DNA of 64,000 nt. Origin: DATKFM01 sp963851215. Its GTDB lineage: Bacteria > Pseudomonadota > Alphaproteobacteria > Dongiales > Dongiaceae. Below the pieces are notes generated by a model. That model worked only from the letters and a program-made list of their open reading frames with translations. It did not search any database and was not told the DNA's origin. Shown here one piece after another: positions 28,072 to 37,189 of this stretch. The DNA lies in the NCBI GenBank assembly GCA_963851215.1, contig CAWKOG010000014.1, forward strand, positions 372,001 through 436,000, in the 5' to 3' direction. Position 1 is the first letter of the stretch; every line of letters begins with the position of its first letter. Both the position numbers and the translations under genes were made by a program.

Positions 28072-28778
28072 TGGCGGCCGCGGGAGGCAATCTGCGGGTC
28101 TTGACGTGGAATATTCATCGCGGAATTGGCAGCCATGGCCTCTATGATCTGCTGCCGATTGCTCGCCTGGTGGCCCAGCATGATCCCGACATCATCGCCC
28201 TGCAAGAAGTCGACTCGCGCGGTCATGAGAAAGCAGCCGTCGGGCCTATAAAGCTGCTTGCGGAATCCCTGGGTGAGCACGTGGCTGAAGCCCGCACTAT
28301 TGCGGCTCCCGACGGTGACTATGGCCATGTACTTATAAGCCGCTGGCCACTGCTGCCGCCGAAGCTCCACGATATCTCCGTGCCGCATCGCGAACCGCGA
28401 TGCGTCATTGAAACGGTGGCCAAGACTCCCGCGGGCCCCGTCCATTTGACAGCGGTCCATTTGGGACTTCAGATCCGTGAGCGCAGGCAGCAGGCGTCAA
28501 GGCTCGCGGACATTGCCAGGTCCGCAGCGCCGATTTCAATCATGCTCGGGGACTTTAATGACTGGCCTTGGCGCGGTGTCGTGCGACGAACCCTGGCAGA
28601 TGCTCTACCGGGGCGCACCCGCTTGAAGACATATCCTTCCTGGCTGCCTATGCTCATGCTGGATCGGATCTATTGCCGGCCGGCAGAAGCGCTACTGCGG
28701 TGTTGGACAGACCATCGCGGGCGCAGATTTTCGGATCATCTGCCGGTCATCGGAGACATCGCGATTGGCAATAGCTGA
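28071..28778 (+). CDS. Endonuclease/exonuclease/phosphatase-family protein (YbhP-like)
   Basis: A 235-residue member of the EEP fold. Seen: LRVLTWNIHRGIG (Asn/His metal and catalytic region), PDIIALQEVDSRG (metal Glu), VHLTAVHLGL, ISIMLGDFNDWPW (catalytic Asp/Asn) and RFSDHLPVIGDI (terminal Asp-His). GTG 28071 overlaps the TAG of the PLD gene, with AGAGGAGA upstream. In E. coli a similar EEP gene (ybhP) sits beside the cardiolipin synthase clsB, so the pairing supports a role in phospholipid or phosphodiester turnover. Confidence 0.88.
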   Translation: MAAAGGNLRVLTWNIHRGIGSHGLYDLLPIARLVAQHDPDIIALQEVDSRGHEKAAVGPIKLLAESLGEHVAEARTIAAPDGDYGHVLISRWPLLPPKLHDISVPHREPRCVIETVAKTPAGPVHLTAVHLGLQIRERRQQASRLADIARSAAPISIMLGDFNDWPWRGVVRRTLADALPGRTRLKTYPSWLPMLMLDRIYCRPAEALLRCWTDHRGRRFSDHLPVIGDIAIGNS

Positions 28779-28940
28779 GCTGTTGATCGGACCTCGCGCA
28801 GTTGCTGCCATATCTGTGACAATTTTGGGGAACAAAATGGCCGACCGCTTGTTGCCTCGTCAAGATGGATGCGGGCAAAGATCCTGCAGCATTCCTTGGA
28901 GAAGCATTAGGCGCTTTCTGATTGCGTGCCGCAGCCCCGG

Positions 28941-29168
28941 CTACCCGGGAAATCGTCGCGGATCTTCGTCGTAGGTCCATTCGGCTTGGATAACATGTGC
29001 CTTCGATTTCACGATCAATTGGCTATAGCCATGGGACCGCGCAATCTGGCGACCCCTGTTTATCGCTTGGCGCTTCGTTGGAAAACGGCCGACCGGGGCG
29101 GATTGGCCTTCTCGCATAACGCACCAATCCTTACCCGCCGCGTCGACGATGAAGCGTTGGCGTTCCAT
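28941..29168 (-). CDS. DUF2188-like small protein
   Basis: A 75-residue basic protein: MERQRFIVDAAGKDWCVM at the start, then FPTKRQAINRGRQIARSHG and a strand with LIVKSKAHVIQAEWTYDEDP. The pattern of a W-containing strand, an arginine-rich helix and a final strand fits DUF2188, a short family of unknown function. ATG 29168 has GGAGAAA upstream. It is divergent from the 29.2-kb gene. The 28779-28940 gap before it shows nothing else. Confidence 0.6.
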   Translation of the reverse strand: MERQRFIVDAAGKDWCVMREGQSAPVGRFPTKRQAINRGRQIARSHGYSQLIVKSKAHVIQAEWTYDEDPRRFPG

Positions 29169-29228
29169 TAGATTTCTCCAGCAGGCCGTTTCCACCAGAA
29201 CGCCACCAGCGAACTGAGGTTCCATGGG

Positions 29229-29635
29229 GTGAATAGCGGCGACGAGGCAGCAAGCTTGTCTAGGATCAGAACCCTCGCAGTTGGATCGATTGCAGGCTTG
29301 GCCGTGGTTGCGGCCGGCGCCTATTACTGGCTGGAGATCCGGGGCCCGTGGGAGCGCCGCTATTGCGAAGCCATGATCGGAATCAGCCTTCAAGTGCCCA
29401 GCAGCTATCGAAGGATCGAGTCCGGTCGTCATGGCCATGAATGGCGCATCAAGTATTCCGCGATCGATCTGAAGGGCGCGCCAATTAGACGGGCGCGCGG
29501 CATGCTCTGTTCAGCGCATCGGAATGGCGGGACCGCAGGATGCGGCCGATCATGACGCAGCTCATGATCGATGGCGGTTCTGTCGATACGTCCCGGCTCG
29601 AGGAGCCAGCCCGCAGAATAGCTGGGGCCTGGTAA
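29229..29635 (+). pseudogene. Single-pass membrane-anchored hypothetical protein, frameshifted near its end
   Basis: Starts with a short cytoplasmic tail and one membrane segment (VGSIAGLAVVAAGAYYWL), then ERRYCEAMIGISLQVPSSYR and WRIKYSAIDLKGAPIRRARG. In this frame it stops at 29553-29555, but a protein-like continuation (FSASEWRDRRMRPIMTQLMI, then D-G-G-S-V-D) runs in the next frame to TAA 29633-29635. One missing T near 29510 (TGTTC for TGTTTC) would explain it. The repaired protein has about 135 residues. Function unknown. Confidence 0.55.
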
Positions 29636-29729
29636 ACCCGGATTATATGCCCCCGAATGCCGCGGGGAACTGATCAGCGTGGCTGCGGGTTCGTCCGAAG
29701 GGAAATGAGTGTCTTGGGGAGTGAATCTT

Positions 29730-29876
29730 ATGGCTGAGAGAAACGGAAGCGGCTTAATGGGCGTGCTGGTCGGCGCTCTGCTGGTGATCCTTGTCGGCGC
29801 GGCATTTCTGATCGTAAACGACAAATCTGACGAAGATGAAGCCAGTTTCGTGATCAAGTTGCCGGGCGCTGACTGA
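29730..29876 (+). CDS. Small single-pass membrane protein, 48 aa
   Basis: Begins MAERNGSGLMG, continues with one membrane helix (GVLVGALLVILVGAAFLIV) and ends in an acidic tail (NDKSDEDEASFV). GGGGAG lies about 12 bases before ATG 29730. Together with the 24-residue membrane peptide and the 316-residue membrane protein that follow, it looks like one small-envelope-protein transcript. Function unknown. Confidence 0.6.
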   Translation: MAERNGSGLMGVLVGALLVILVGAAFLIVNDKSDEDEASFVIKLPGAD

Positions 29877-29925
29877 TCATCCTGATCATGTTTGTGACCA
29901 AAATTGTGTGGCAAGGAGTACTTCA

Positions 29926-30000
29926 ATGAATGGTGTCATCTACCTAGTCGGTCTTATTGTCGTTGTCATGGCGATCCTGTCGCTCGTTGGCTTGCGGTAA
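29926..30000 (+). CDS. Membrane micro-protein, 24 aa
   Basis: A 24-residue, almost entirely hydrophobic peptide beginning MNGVIYLVGLIVVVMAILS. A strong AAGGAG at 29912-29917 precedes ATG 29926, and the stop is 9 bases from the next gene's ATG. Such peptides often insert as one helix and modulate a neighbouring membrane protein; here the obvious partner is the gene at 30010. Confidence 0.6.
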   Translation: MNGVIYLVGLIVVVMAILSLVGLR

Positions 30001-30009
30001 GAGCGTACA

Positions 30010-30960
30010 ATGGCCCTCGCAAATGCTCCGGCCCTTGAAGTCACTGCCGTTTCAGAACGGTCAATTCCGGCGCCCTATCTTGAATGGGGCCCCGCGATCG
30101 CCGGTGCTATAGCGGCGGCGGCGATATCGTTTCTCTTGCTTACGTTCGGGGCGGCGATCGGCTTTTCGATGACCTCGCCATGGCGATATGCCGGTGCTTC
30201 GGCGCTCGCCGTGACTATCACTATCGCGCTTTGGACGGTCGTGGTCCAAATCGGCAGCTTTGCCGCCGGTGGCTATCTGGCCGGCCGTATGCGCAGCAGC
30301 TGGGGCGAATCGCTCACCGAAGAAGGCCGGTTCCGCAATGGCATCCATGGCTTCATGGTATGGGCCATCGGCGTGTTGATGGGCGCCGTGGTTCTTGCCT
30401 TCGCAGCGACTACCGCTGTCGAGACGGCATCACAGACAGTCACGAGCGTCGGCAACATGGCTGCAATTGCGGCGGCCGGAGGCGGCAATGATCGAGCAGG
30501 ACAAACCCCCGCTGACTATGCGGTCGACTTCCTGCTGCGGCGAGCGCCCGCAGCGGACCCCGCTGCAACATCAATGCCCGCAACCGGCCAATCGGCATCC
30601 ACTGCGGTGTCGAACGATGCGCGGCAAGAAGTGGCAAGGATTTTCGGTGCGGCGGTTGCAAACCAGGAGCTGACCTCGGGGGATCGGGATTACCTCTCGC
30701 AAATCGTTGCGGAACGAACGGGTCTTCCTCCCGCGGAAGCCGAAAAGCGCGTCGATGCCACGATCGCAGAGCTGACCAGGCTGGAGGTCAAGCTGCGGCA
30801 ACAGGCCGACGCTGCCCGTAAAGCCGCCATCATTGCCGCCTTCATCGCGGCGGCGTCACTGCTTGCGGGCTGTACGGCAGCTTGCGCTGGAGCGACCTTG
30901 GGGGGCCGGCACCGCGATTCCGCCAGTTCGCCGCGGTTCTTCGGCACTCACTTCTGGTAA
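30010..30960 (+). CDS. Polytopic membrane protein of unknown function
   Basis: A 316-residue protein with membrane segments near residues 28-50, 62-86, 112-135 and 270-295. A long soluble part lies between the third and fourth (with a predicted helical region RTGLPPAEAEKRVDATIAEL). Related proteins in rhizobia are sometimes labelled PhnA-like, but no enzymatic motif is visible. It follows the 24-residue membrane micro-protein by 9 bases and is probably co-transcribed with it. Confidence 0.75.
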   Translation: MALANAPALEVTAVSERSIPAPYLEWGPAIAGAIAAAAISFLLLTFGAAIGFSMTSPWRYAGASALAVTITIALWTVVVQIGSFAAGGYLAGRMRSSWGESLTEEGRFRNGIHGFMVWAIGVLMGAVVLAFAATTAVETASQTVTSVGNMAAIAAAGGGNDRAGQTPADYAVDFLLRRAPAADPAATSMPATGQSASTAVSNDARQEVARIFGAAVANQELTSGDRDYLSQIVAERTGLPPAEAEKRVDATIAELTRLEVKLRQQADAARKAAIIAAFIAAASLLAGCTAACAGATLGGRHRDSASSPRFFGTHFW

Positions 30961-31037
30961 GCCGCCCGGACGCCGTTCAGCATCCGGGTGAGAGAGTTTG
31001 CTCCAGTTAGGAAGTGGGTGGGTATGGGTCTTAGCCA

Positions 31038-31310
31038 ATGGATCGATCCGAGATCCTTGAAGTAAAAATTCCGCGGCCTTCCGGGTACTGCGAACGCTGT
31101 CACCGGCCGCATCCGCTCCCCGGCACGGCTGATTTCGACGCACTGACCAAATGCCCGCGCGTCGTTGGTATCGGTCATGAAATCTGCGGTGGCCGTTACA
31201 TGCCGACCAAGCAGTCGGAATGGAAAGAATGCCCCGTCTGTCACGCCACAGGACATGAGGGGCCTTCGATCTGCGCCCACTGCGCCGGCGATGGGTGGCT
31301 CCTGAGCTAG
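31038..31310 (+). CDS. Small zinc-finger-like protein (CxxC pairs)
   Basis: A 90-residue protein with several Cys pairs: YCERCHRPH near the start, CPVCHATG and CAHCAGDGW near the end. The spacing resembles a DnaJ-type or zinc-ribbon metal site. No enzymatic domain. The ATG at 31038 has no strong ribosome binding site, which lowers confidence. Regulation and function are unknown. Confidence 0.5.
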   Translation: MDRSEILEVKIPRPSGYCERCHRPHPLPGTADFDALTKCPRVVGIGHEICGGRYMPTKQSEWKECPVCHATGHEGPSICAHCAGDGWLLS

Positions 31311-31684
31311 CCGAAAGGCGGGAGAGACCAAACAAGATCTAGGAAGTCCAGATCTGGCCTTCAGGGACTTTTGCAACCTATTGATTTATCGCTAGGTTTT
31401 TCGAATTCAGCGATTTCTTTCCACCGCCATGGAACCTTTCATATCGTCCCCGGTTTCAGTTGCGGGAGTGTAGGGCACAAATGTCAACGCCGGGGGGCGC
31501 GGCACGCAGTATTACTGCTTAAGAGTGGCTGCATCGTTCTTCCGGGTGCTGGCCGGCCCGGACTGCAAGTTTCCCCGCCTAGAGATTGTGCTCCGCATCC
31601 TTCAGTCCAAAGAGACTGGAGGCGGCATCCGGTATGGTCTCTACTTCCCGGGATCATAGGCCGGCAGATCTTGGGAGCGTGGAA
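31311..31684. other. Leader region of the hybrid histidine kinase
   Basis: About 370 bases before the kinase start. An in-frame extension could begin at 31586, but its residues look unlike the family. No RNA structure or clear promoter was identified. Confidence 0.35.
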
Positions 31685-34600
31685 ATGGCGTCTATCGGTG
31701 AGAGCAGCGGGACTGCTCTCAAGAATCCCCCAGCGCATGAAACCGACTCATCCAATGGGACCGAAACGCTGCACGATACAGTGCAGTTGCGCACCTTGCT
31801 CGACGTTCTTCAGCGCGTCCGAGGCGGCGACTTCTCCATTCGCATGCCAAGCGATCAACTCGGTCTCTCAGGCAAGGTAGCCGACACCCTCAACGACATT
31901 ATCGACGCAAACGCAAGGATCGCGCAGCAACTCGAGCGCGTTGGACAGGTTGTCGGCCGGGAAGGCAAGACCAAGCAGCGGGTGAAGTTCGGGTTGCCCG
32001 GCGGCGCGTGGGGCGAGATGGAATCGTCCGTCAATACCCTGATCGACGATCTGCTGCGCCCGACCACCGAGGTCACCAGAGCCATTGCCGCGGTTGCGCA
32101 GGGCGACCTCATGCAGACAGTTCAATTGGACGTCGATGGACGGCCCCTGCAGGGAGAGTTTCTGCGATCTGCTTCCATCGTCAATACGATGATCAAGCAG
32201 CTGAGTATCTTCACCTCGGAAGTCACGCGCGTCGCACGCGAGGTCGGTACCGACGGCAAGCTCGGCGGTCAGGCACAGGTCCGTGAGGTTACCGGCGTCT
32301 GGAAGGAGCTGACGGAAAGCGTCAACTCCATGGCCAGCAATCTTACGGCCCAGGTTCGCAACATTTCCGAAGTTACGATTGCCGTTGCCAACGGCGACCT
32401 CTCCAAGAAGATCACCGTGGATGTTCGGGGTGAAATCCTTCAGCTGAAGGAAGCCATCAACACGATGGTGGATCAGTTGCGCTCCTTTGCTTCGGAAGTG
32501 ACGCGCGTTGCCCGCGAAGTCGGAACGGACGGAAAGCTGGGCGGACAGGCCATCGTTCCAGGCGTCGCCGGAACCTGGAAGGATCTGACCGACAGCGTCA
32601 ACTACATGGCGGGAAACCTGACGGCGCAGGTCCGCAACATCGCAGAAGTCACGACCGCCGTTGCCCGCGGCGATTTGTCCCGCAAGATCACGGTCGATGT
32701 GCGCGGAGAGATTCTGGAGTTGAAAGATACCATCAACACGATGGTCGATCAGTTGAACGCTTTCGCTTCGGAAGTGACCCGCGTCGTCCGTGAAGTCGGC
32801 ACGGAGGGAAAGCTCGGTGGCCAGGCCCAGGTGTTGGGCGTGGGCGGCACCTGGAAGGATCTCACCGACAACGTCAACCTCCTGGCGACCAACCTGACCA
32901 CCCAGGTCCGCAACATTGCCGAGGTGACCACCGCAGTCGCGCGTGGCGATCTCTCGAAGAAAATCACCGTGAATGTCAGCGGCGAGGTGCTGCAGCTCAA
33001 GGAGACCATCAATACGATGGTCGATCAACTCAATGCCTTCGCCGGCGAGGTGACGCGCGTCGCCCGCGAGGTCGGCACCGAGGGCCGCCTGGGCGGCCAG
33101 GCCAACGTGCTCGGCGTCGCCGGCACCTGGAAAGATCTGACGGACAACGTCAACTCCATGGCTAGCAACCTCACCGCGCAAGTCCGAAACATCGCCGAGG
33201 TGACCACCGCGGTGGCTCGCGGCGACCTGTCGCGGAAGATCACGGTCGACGTGCGAGGCGAGATCCTCGAACTGAAAAACACGATCAACACGATGGTGGA
33301 TCAGCTCAACGCGTTCGCGTCTGAAGTCACTCGAGTTGCCCGTGAAGTGGGAACCGAAGGCAAGCTCGGCGGTCAGGCCCAGGTGCCCGGCGTTGCCGGC
33401 ACTTGGAAGGATCTCACGGACAACGTGAACTTCATGGCCAGCAATCTCACCGGTCAGGTCCGGAACATCGCGGAGGTCGCGACCGCCATCGCCAGCGGTG
33501 ATCTGTCGAAGAAAATTACCGTCGACGTGCGCGGCGAAATTCTCCTCCTTAAGGACACGCTCAATACGATGGTGGAGCAGTTGCGATCCTTTGCCGCGGA
33601 AGTGACCCGCGTTGCCAGAGAGGTCGGCACCGAAGGACGCCTCGGCGGTCAGGCAGTCGTGCCCGGCGTCGCTGGAACCTGGAAGGATCTTACGGACAAC
33701 GTCAACCTCCTGGCTGCGAATTTGACCACCCAGGTTCGCAATATCGCCGAAGTCACCACGGCGGTGGCCCGGGGCGATCTGTCGCGCAAAATAACGGTGG
33801 ATGTGAAAGGCGAGATCCTGGAGCTGAAGAATACCATCAACACGATGGTCGATCAGCTTAATGCCTTCGCATCGGAAGTGACCCGGGTGGCCCGTGAAGT
33901 CGGCACTGAGGGCAAGCTCGGCGGCCAGGCGCAGGTTCCCGGCGTGGCGGGCACCTGGAAGGATCTCACGGATACGGTCAACGTCATGGCGGCAAATCTG
34001 ACCGAGCAGGTCCGTGGCATCGTCAGGGTTGTCACCGCCGTCGCCGATGGAGATCTGAAGCAGAACCTGCGCGTGCAGTCGAAGGGTGAAGTCGCGGCGC
34101 TTGCCGAGACGATCAACAACATGACCGAAACCCTCGCCACCTTTGCCGATCAGGTCACAACCGTTGCACGCGAGGTCGGTGTCGAGGGCAGGCTTGGCGG
34201 ACAAGCCAATGTGCCGGGCGCTGCCGGCACCTGGAAGGACCTGACCGGCAACGTCAACCTGCTGGCCGCCAATCTGACGACGCAGGTCCGCAACATTGCG
34301 GAGGTCGCTACGGCCGTCACCAAGGGCGATTTGACGCGCTCCATTCAGGTCGATGCCCGCGGCGAGGTGGCCGAGCTGAAGGACAACATCAATACGATGA
34401 TCGACAATCTTCGGCTGACCACCGAGCGCAACACGGAGCAGGACTGGCTGAAGACGAATCTCGCCCGATTTACCGGCATGGTTCAGGGACAGCGCGATCT
34501 TGCGACCGTCGGCCGCCTGCTGCTCTCGGAACTGGTGCCGCTGGTGAGCGCCCACCAAGGGGCCATCTATCAGCTTAATACCGGGGACACACCGGACCTG

Positions 34601-35071
34601 ACATTGCTGGCGAGCTATGCAAACGATCACGAGGTCGGATATCCGGGACGGTTGAAGCTGGGCCAGAGTTTCATCGGGCAATGCGCGGCCGAGCAGCGGC
34701 GCATCCTGGTGACGGACATCCCGCCGGAAACCGTCAGAGTTGGATCGGTCTCACTGCAGGCGCTTCCCCGCAGCCTGGTTGTCTTCCCCGTCATATTTGA
34801 GGGTCAGACCAAGGCGGTTCTGCTATTGGCGTCGCTGCAGGAATTTGGCGCCGCACATCTGGCATTCCTCGAGCAATTGACCGCAAACCTCGGCATCGTG
34901 CTGAACAGCATCGAAGCGGCAATGCAAACAGAGCAATTGCTGACGCAGTCGCAGCAGCTTGCGCGCGAATTGCAGGTCCAGCAGAAGGAATTGCAGCAGA
35001 CAAACGAACAACTCGAGCAGAAGGCGCAACAGCTCGCGGAGCGAAATGTAGAAGTCGAGAGGAAGAATTAG
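31685..35071 (+). CDS. HAMP-repeat/GAF sensory half of a giant hybrid histidine kinase, ended by an in-frame amber codon
   Basis: A 1,128-residue cytosolic sensory protein. Residues about 30-175 include a first HAMP-like unit. Residues 176-911 are eight consecutive 92-residue repeats, each with one HAMP domain (EVTRVAREVGTEGKLGGQA, WKDLTDNVN, then RGDLSRKITVDVRGEI). Residues about 920-1080 form a GAF domain (FTGMVQGQRDLATVGRLLLS; ESLA-type end). Residues about 1080-1128 are a Gln/Glu coiled coil leading to the kinase. The frame then meets TAG at 35069-35071 where relatives would have Gln, and the same frame continues uninterrupted into the HisKA domain. HAMP arrays of this kind occur in Nik1/Os-1-type osmosensing kinases. 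ATG 31685 is chosen because earlier codons look non-homologous. Confidence 0.9.
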   Translation: MASIGESSGTALKNPPAHETDSSNGTETLHDTVQLRTLLDVLQRVRGGDFSIRMPSDQLGLSGKVADTLNDIIDANARIAQQLERVGQVVGREGKTKQRVKFGLPGGAWGEMESSVNTLIDDLLRPTTEVTRAIAAVAQGDLMQTVQLDVDGRPLQGEFLRSASIVNTMIKQLSIFTSEVTRVAREVGTDGKLGGQAQVREVTGVWKELTESVNSMASNLTAQVRNISEVTIAVANGDLSKKITVDVRGEILQLKEAINTMVDQLRSFASEVTRVAREVGTDGKLGGQAIVPGVAGTWKDLTDSVNYMAGNLTAQVRNIAEVTTAVARGDLSRKITVDVRGEILELKDTINTMVDQLNAFASEVTRVVREVGTEGKLGGQAQVLGVGGTWKDLTDNVNLLATNLTTQVRNIAEVTTAVARGDLSKKITVNVSGEVLQLKETINTMVDQLNAFAGEVTRVAREVGTEGRLGGQANVLGVAGTWKDLTDNVNSMASNLTAQVRNIAEVTTAVARGDLSRKITVDVRGEILELKNTINTMVDQLNAFASEVTRVAREVGTEGKLGGQAQVPGVAGTWKDLTDNVNFMASNLTGQVRNIAEVATAIASGDLSKKITVDVRGEILLLKDTLNTMVEQLRSFAAEVTRVAREVGTEGRLGGQAVVPGVAGTWKDLTDNVNLLAANLTTQVRNIAEVTTAVARGDLSRKITVDVKGEILELKNTINTMVDQLNAFASEVTRVAREVGTEGKLGGQAQVPGVAGTWKDLTDTVNVMAANLTEQVRGIVRVVTAVADGDLKQNLRVQSKGEVAALAETINNMTETLATFADQVTTVAREVGVEGRLGGQANVPGAAGTWKDLTGNVNLLAANLTTQVRNIAEVATAVTKGDLTRSIQVDARGEVAELKDNINTMIDNLRLTTERNTEQDWLKTNLARFTGMVQGQRDLATVGRLLLSELVPLVSAHQGAIYQLNTGDTPDLTLLASYANDHEVGYPGRLKLGQSFIGQCAAEQRRILVTDIPPETVRVGSVSLQALPRSLVVFPVIFEGQTKAVLLLASLQEFGAAHLAFLEQLTANLGIVLNSIEAAMQTEQLLTQSQQLARELQVQQKELQQTNEQLEQKAQQLAERNVEVERKN
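32210..34417 (+). repeat. Eight tandem 276-bp HAMP-coding repeats
   Basis: Units begin at 32210, 32486, 32762, 33038, 33314, 33590, 33866 and 34142, with no length variation. Adjacent copies differ mostly at synonymous positions and a few residues; units 7 and 8 are the most diverged (VRVVTAVADGDLKQNL in unit 7, VATAVTKGDLTRSI in unit 8). Confidence 0.9.
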
Positions 35072-35122
35072 GAGATCGAGCTGGCCCGGAAAGCGGTCGA
35101 GGAAAAGGCGATCGAGCTATCG

Positions 35123-37171
35123 ATGACCTCGAAATACAAGTCCGAGTTCCTGGCGAACATGTCCCATGAACTCCGGACCCCTCTCAACAGCATCCTGATC
35201 CTCGGCCAACAGCTCGGCGACAATCCGGATGGCAATCTGACATCAAAGCAGATCGAATTCGCGCGAACGATTCATGGCGCGGGTACTGACCTGCTCAATC
35301 TCATCAGCGACATTCTCGACCTCTCGAAAATCGAGTCCGGAACAGTCGCAATCGAGGCGGAGGAGATTTCCGTCACGAGCATTCTGGAAGCGGTCGCCCG
35401 TCCGTTCCGGCATGAGGCGGAGCGGCGGCACCTGTCTTTCGACGTGCAGATCGCTTCAAATGTCGCACGCAGCATGACGACGGATGCCAAGCGCCTGCAG
35501 CAAGTCTTGAAGAACCTGCTTTCGAACGCATTCAAGTTCACCGAGGTCGGTGGCGTGAAGATCATCGTATCGAGCCCGATCAGCGGCTGGAGAGAGGACC
35601 ATGTGGTGCTCAATCAGGCGCCCGCCGTCCTGGCCTTCGAGGTATCGGACACGGGAATTGGCATTCCGCACGAAAAGCAGAAGCTGATCTTCGAGGCCTT
35701 CCAACAAGCCGACGCCAGCACCAGCCGGAAATATGGCGGCACGGGGCTCGGTTTGGCGATCAGCCGGGAGTTGTCAAATCTTCTCGGCGGCGAGATCCAA
35801 TTGAAGAGTTCACCCGGCGTGGGCAGCACTTTCACGTTGTATCTGCCCTCGGACTATCTCGCGGTCGCCGGCACCTCCACCCGCTATCTTGAGCGGCTTC
35901 CTTTGAAGGACCCGTACTCGAATGGTGGCCTTGCGGCCCGTCGCACTGACCATGCCATAGAGGCCGTGCCCGATGATCGCAGCGAAATAAAACCGGGCGA
36001 TGATGTTCTGCTCATATTGGAGGACGATCCTCATTATGCCCGTATTCTCGCGGGTGCCGCGCGCAAGCAAGGCTTCAAGTGCGTTGTGACTGCCCAGGGG
36101 GCAGGGGCGCTCACCCTTGCTCGCGAATACAAACCAACAGCCATTTCTCTGGATATTTTCCTGCCGGACATGCTCGGCTGGAGCGTCCTGAGCCAACTGA
36201 AGCAGGATCCCGAGACGCGGCACATACCGGTGCAGATTCTGACACTGGATGAAGACCGTCAGCACGGCTTGGCCCGCGGCGCCTACTCCTTTGTCACCAA
36301 ACCCAGTGCGGTGGCGGAGCTGGAGGCGGCCCTGTCCCGAATCAAGAAGTACGCATCTCTGCGCCACAAGCGTCTTTTGATCGTCGAAGACGATGCCGCG
36401 GAGCAGATGAGCATATCCGAGCTCTTGGGCCATCGTGATGTGAATACGGTCGTCGCGTCCACCGGCGCGGAGGCCCTCGACATCCTCCGGACCGAGCCAT
36501 GCGATTGCATTGTGCTGGATCTTCGCCTGCCCGACATGTCCGGGTTTGATTTGTTGGAGAAGCTTGCAGACGATGAAATGCTGCGCGACATTCCCGTTGT
36601 CGTATATACCGGGCGCGAGCTTACGCCGGAGGAAGATGTCCAGTTGCGGTCGATAGCCCGCAGCGTCGTCGTCAAAGGCGTCGAGTTCCCGGAGCGGCTC
36701 CTGGATGAGACGGCTCTGTTCCTGCACAGGATGATCTCGGAACTTCCCGCTGAGAAGCAGAGGATGTTGGATCAGCTTCACGGTTCCGACGAGCATCTGG
36801 TCGGGCAGACCGTGCTGCTCGTCGATGACGATGCGCGAAACATCTTTGCGCTCAGTAGCGCCCTAGAGCGGCGCGGAATGAATGTGCTCGCCGCGACCAC
36901 CGGAAGCGAGGCGATTTCCATCATCAACTCAACGCCTGACATCGGGATTGTCCTGATGGACATCATGATGCCGGAAATGGACGGCTACGAGACGATGCAG
37001 GCCATCCGCGAGGAACCGAGATTCCGTCGCCTGCCGATTGTCGCCCTGACTGCCAAGGCGATGAAGGGCGATCGTGAGAAGTGCCTGGAAGCCGGTGCGT
37101 CAGACTATCTGGCAAAACCGGTGAATACGGAGCAGCTCCTTTCGGCATTGCGCATGTGGCTTCATCGTTAG
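35123..37171 (+). CDS. Kinase and triple-receiver half of the hybrid histidine kinase
   Basis: Same frame as the sensory half. Up to 682 residues from ATG 35123: HisKA with the phospho-His in MSHELRTPLNSIL, HATPase with GTGLGLAISRELSNLLGG, then three receiver domains. Receiver 1: LLILEDDPHY and Asp in SLDIFLPDM. Receiver 2: LLIVEDDAAEQ and Asp in VLDLRLPDMSG. Receiver 3: VLLVDDDARNIF, Asp in LMDIMMPEMDG and Lys in YLAKPVNTEQL. ATG 35123 has no good ribosome binding site, so without read-through of the amber codon at 35069 this half might not be made. If it is not made, the adjacent kinase loses its probable partner. Confidence 0.9.
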   Translation: MTSKYKSEFLANMSHELRTPLNSILILGQQLGDNPDGNLTSKQIEFARTIHGAGTDLLNLISDILDLSKIESGTVAIEAEEISVTSILEAVARPFRHEAERRHLSFDVQIASNVARSMTTDAKRLQQVLKNLLSNAFKFTEVGGVKIIVSSPISGWREDHVVLNQAPAVLAFEVSDTGIGIPHEKQKLIFEAFQQADASTSRKYGGTGLGLAISRELSNLLGGEIQLKSSPGVGSTFTLYLPSDYLAVAGTSTRYLERLPLKDPYSNGGLAARRTDHAIEAVPDDRSEIKPGDDVLLILEDDPHYARILAGAARKQGFKCVVTAQGAGALTLAREYKPTAISLDIFLPDMLGWSVLSQLKQDPETRHIPVQILTLDEDRQHGLARGAYSFVTKPSAVAELEAALSRIKKYASLRHKRLLIVEDDAAEQMSISELLGHRDVNTVVASTGAEALDILRTEPCDCIVLDLRLPDMSGFDLLEKLADDEMLRDIPVVVYTGRELTPEEDVQLRSIARSVVVKGVEFPERLLDETALFLHRMISELPAEKQRMLDQLHGSDEHLVGQTVLLVDDDARNIFALSSALERRGMNVLAATTGSEAISIINSTPDIGIVLMDIMMPEMDGYETMQAIREEPRFRRLPIVALTAKAMKGDREKCLEAGASDYLAKPVNTEQLLSALRMWLHR

Positions 37172-37189
37172 TGTGGACCGGTGACTTGA

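Noticed and set aside
31868..34681. A minus-strand frame of 937 codons
   Set aside because: A shadow of the HAMP repeats: the repeated, GC-biased coding sequence keeps the opposite frame open.
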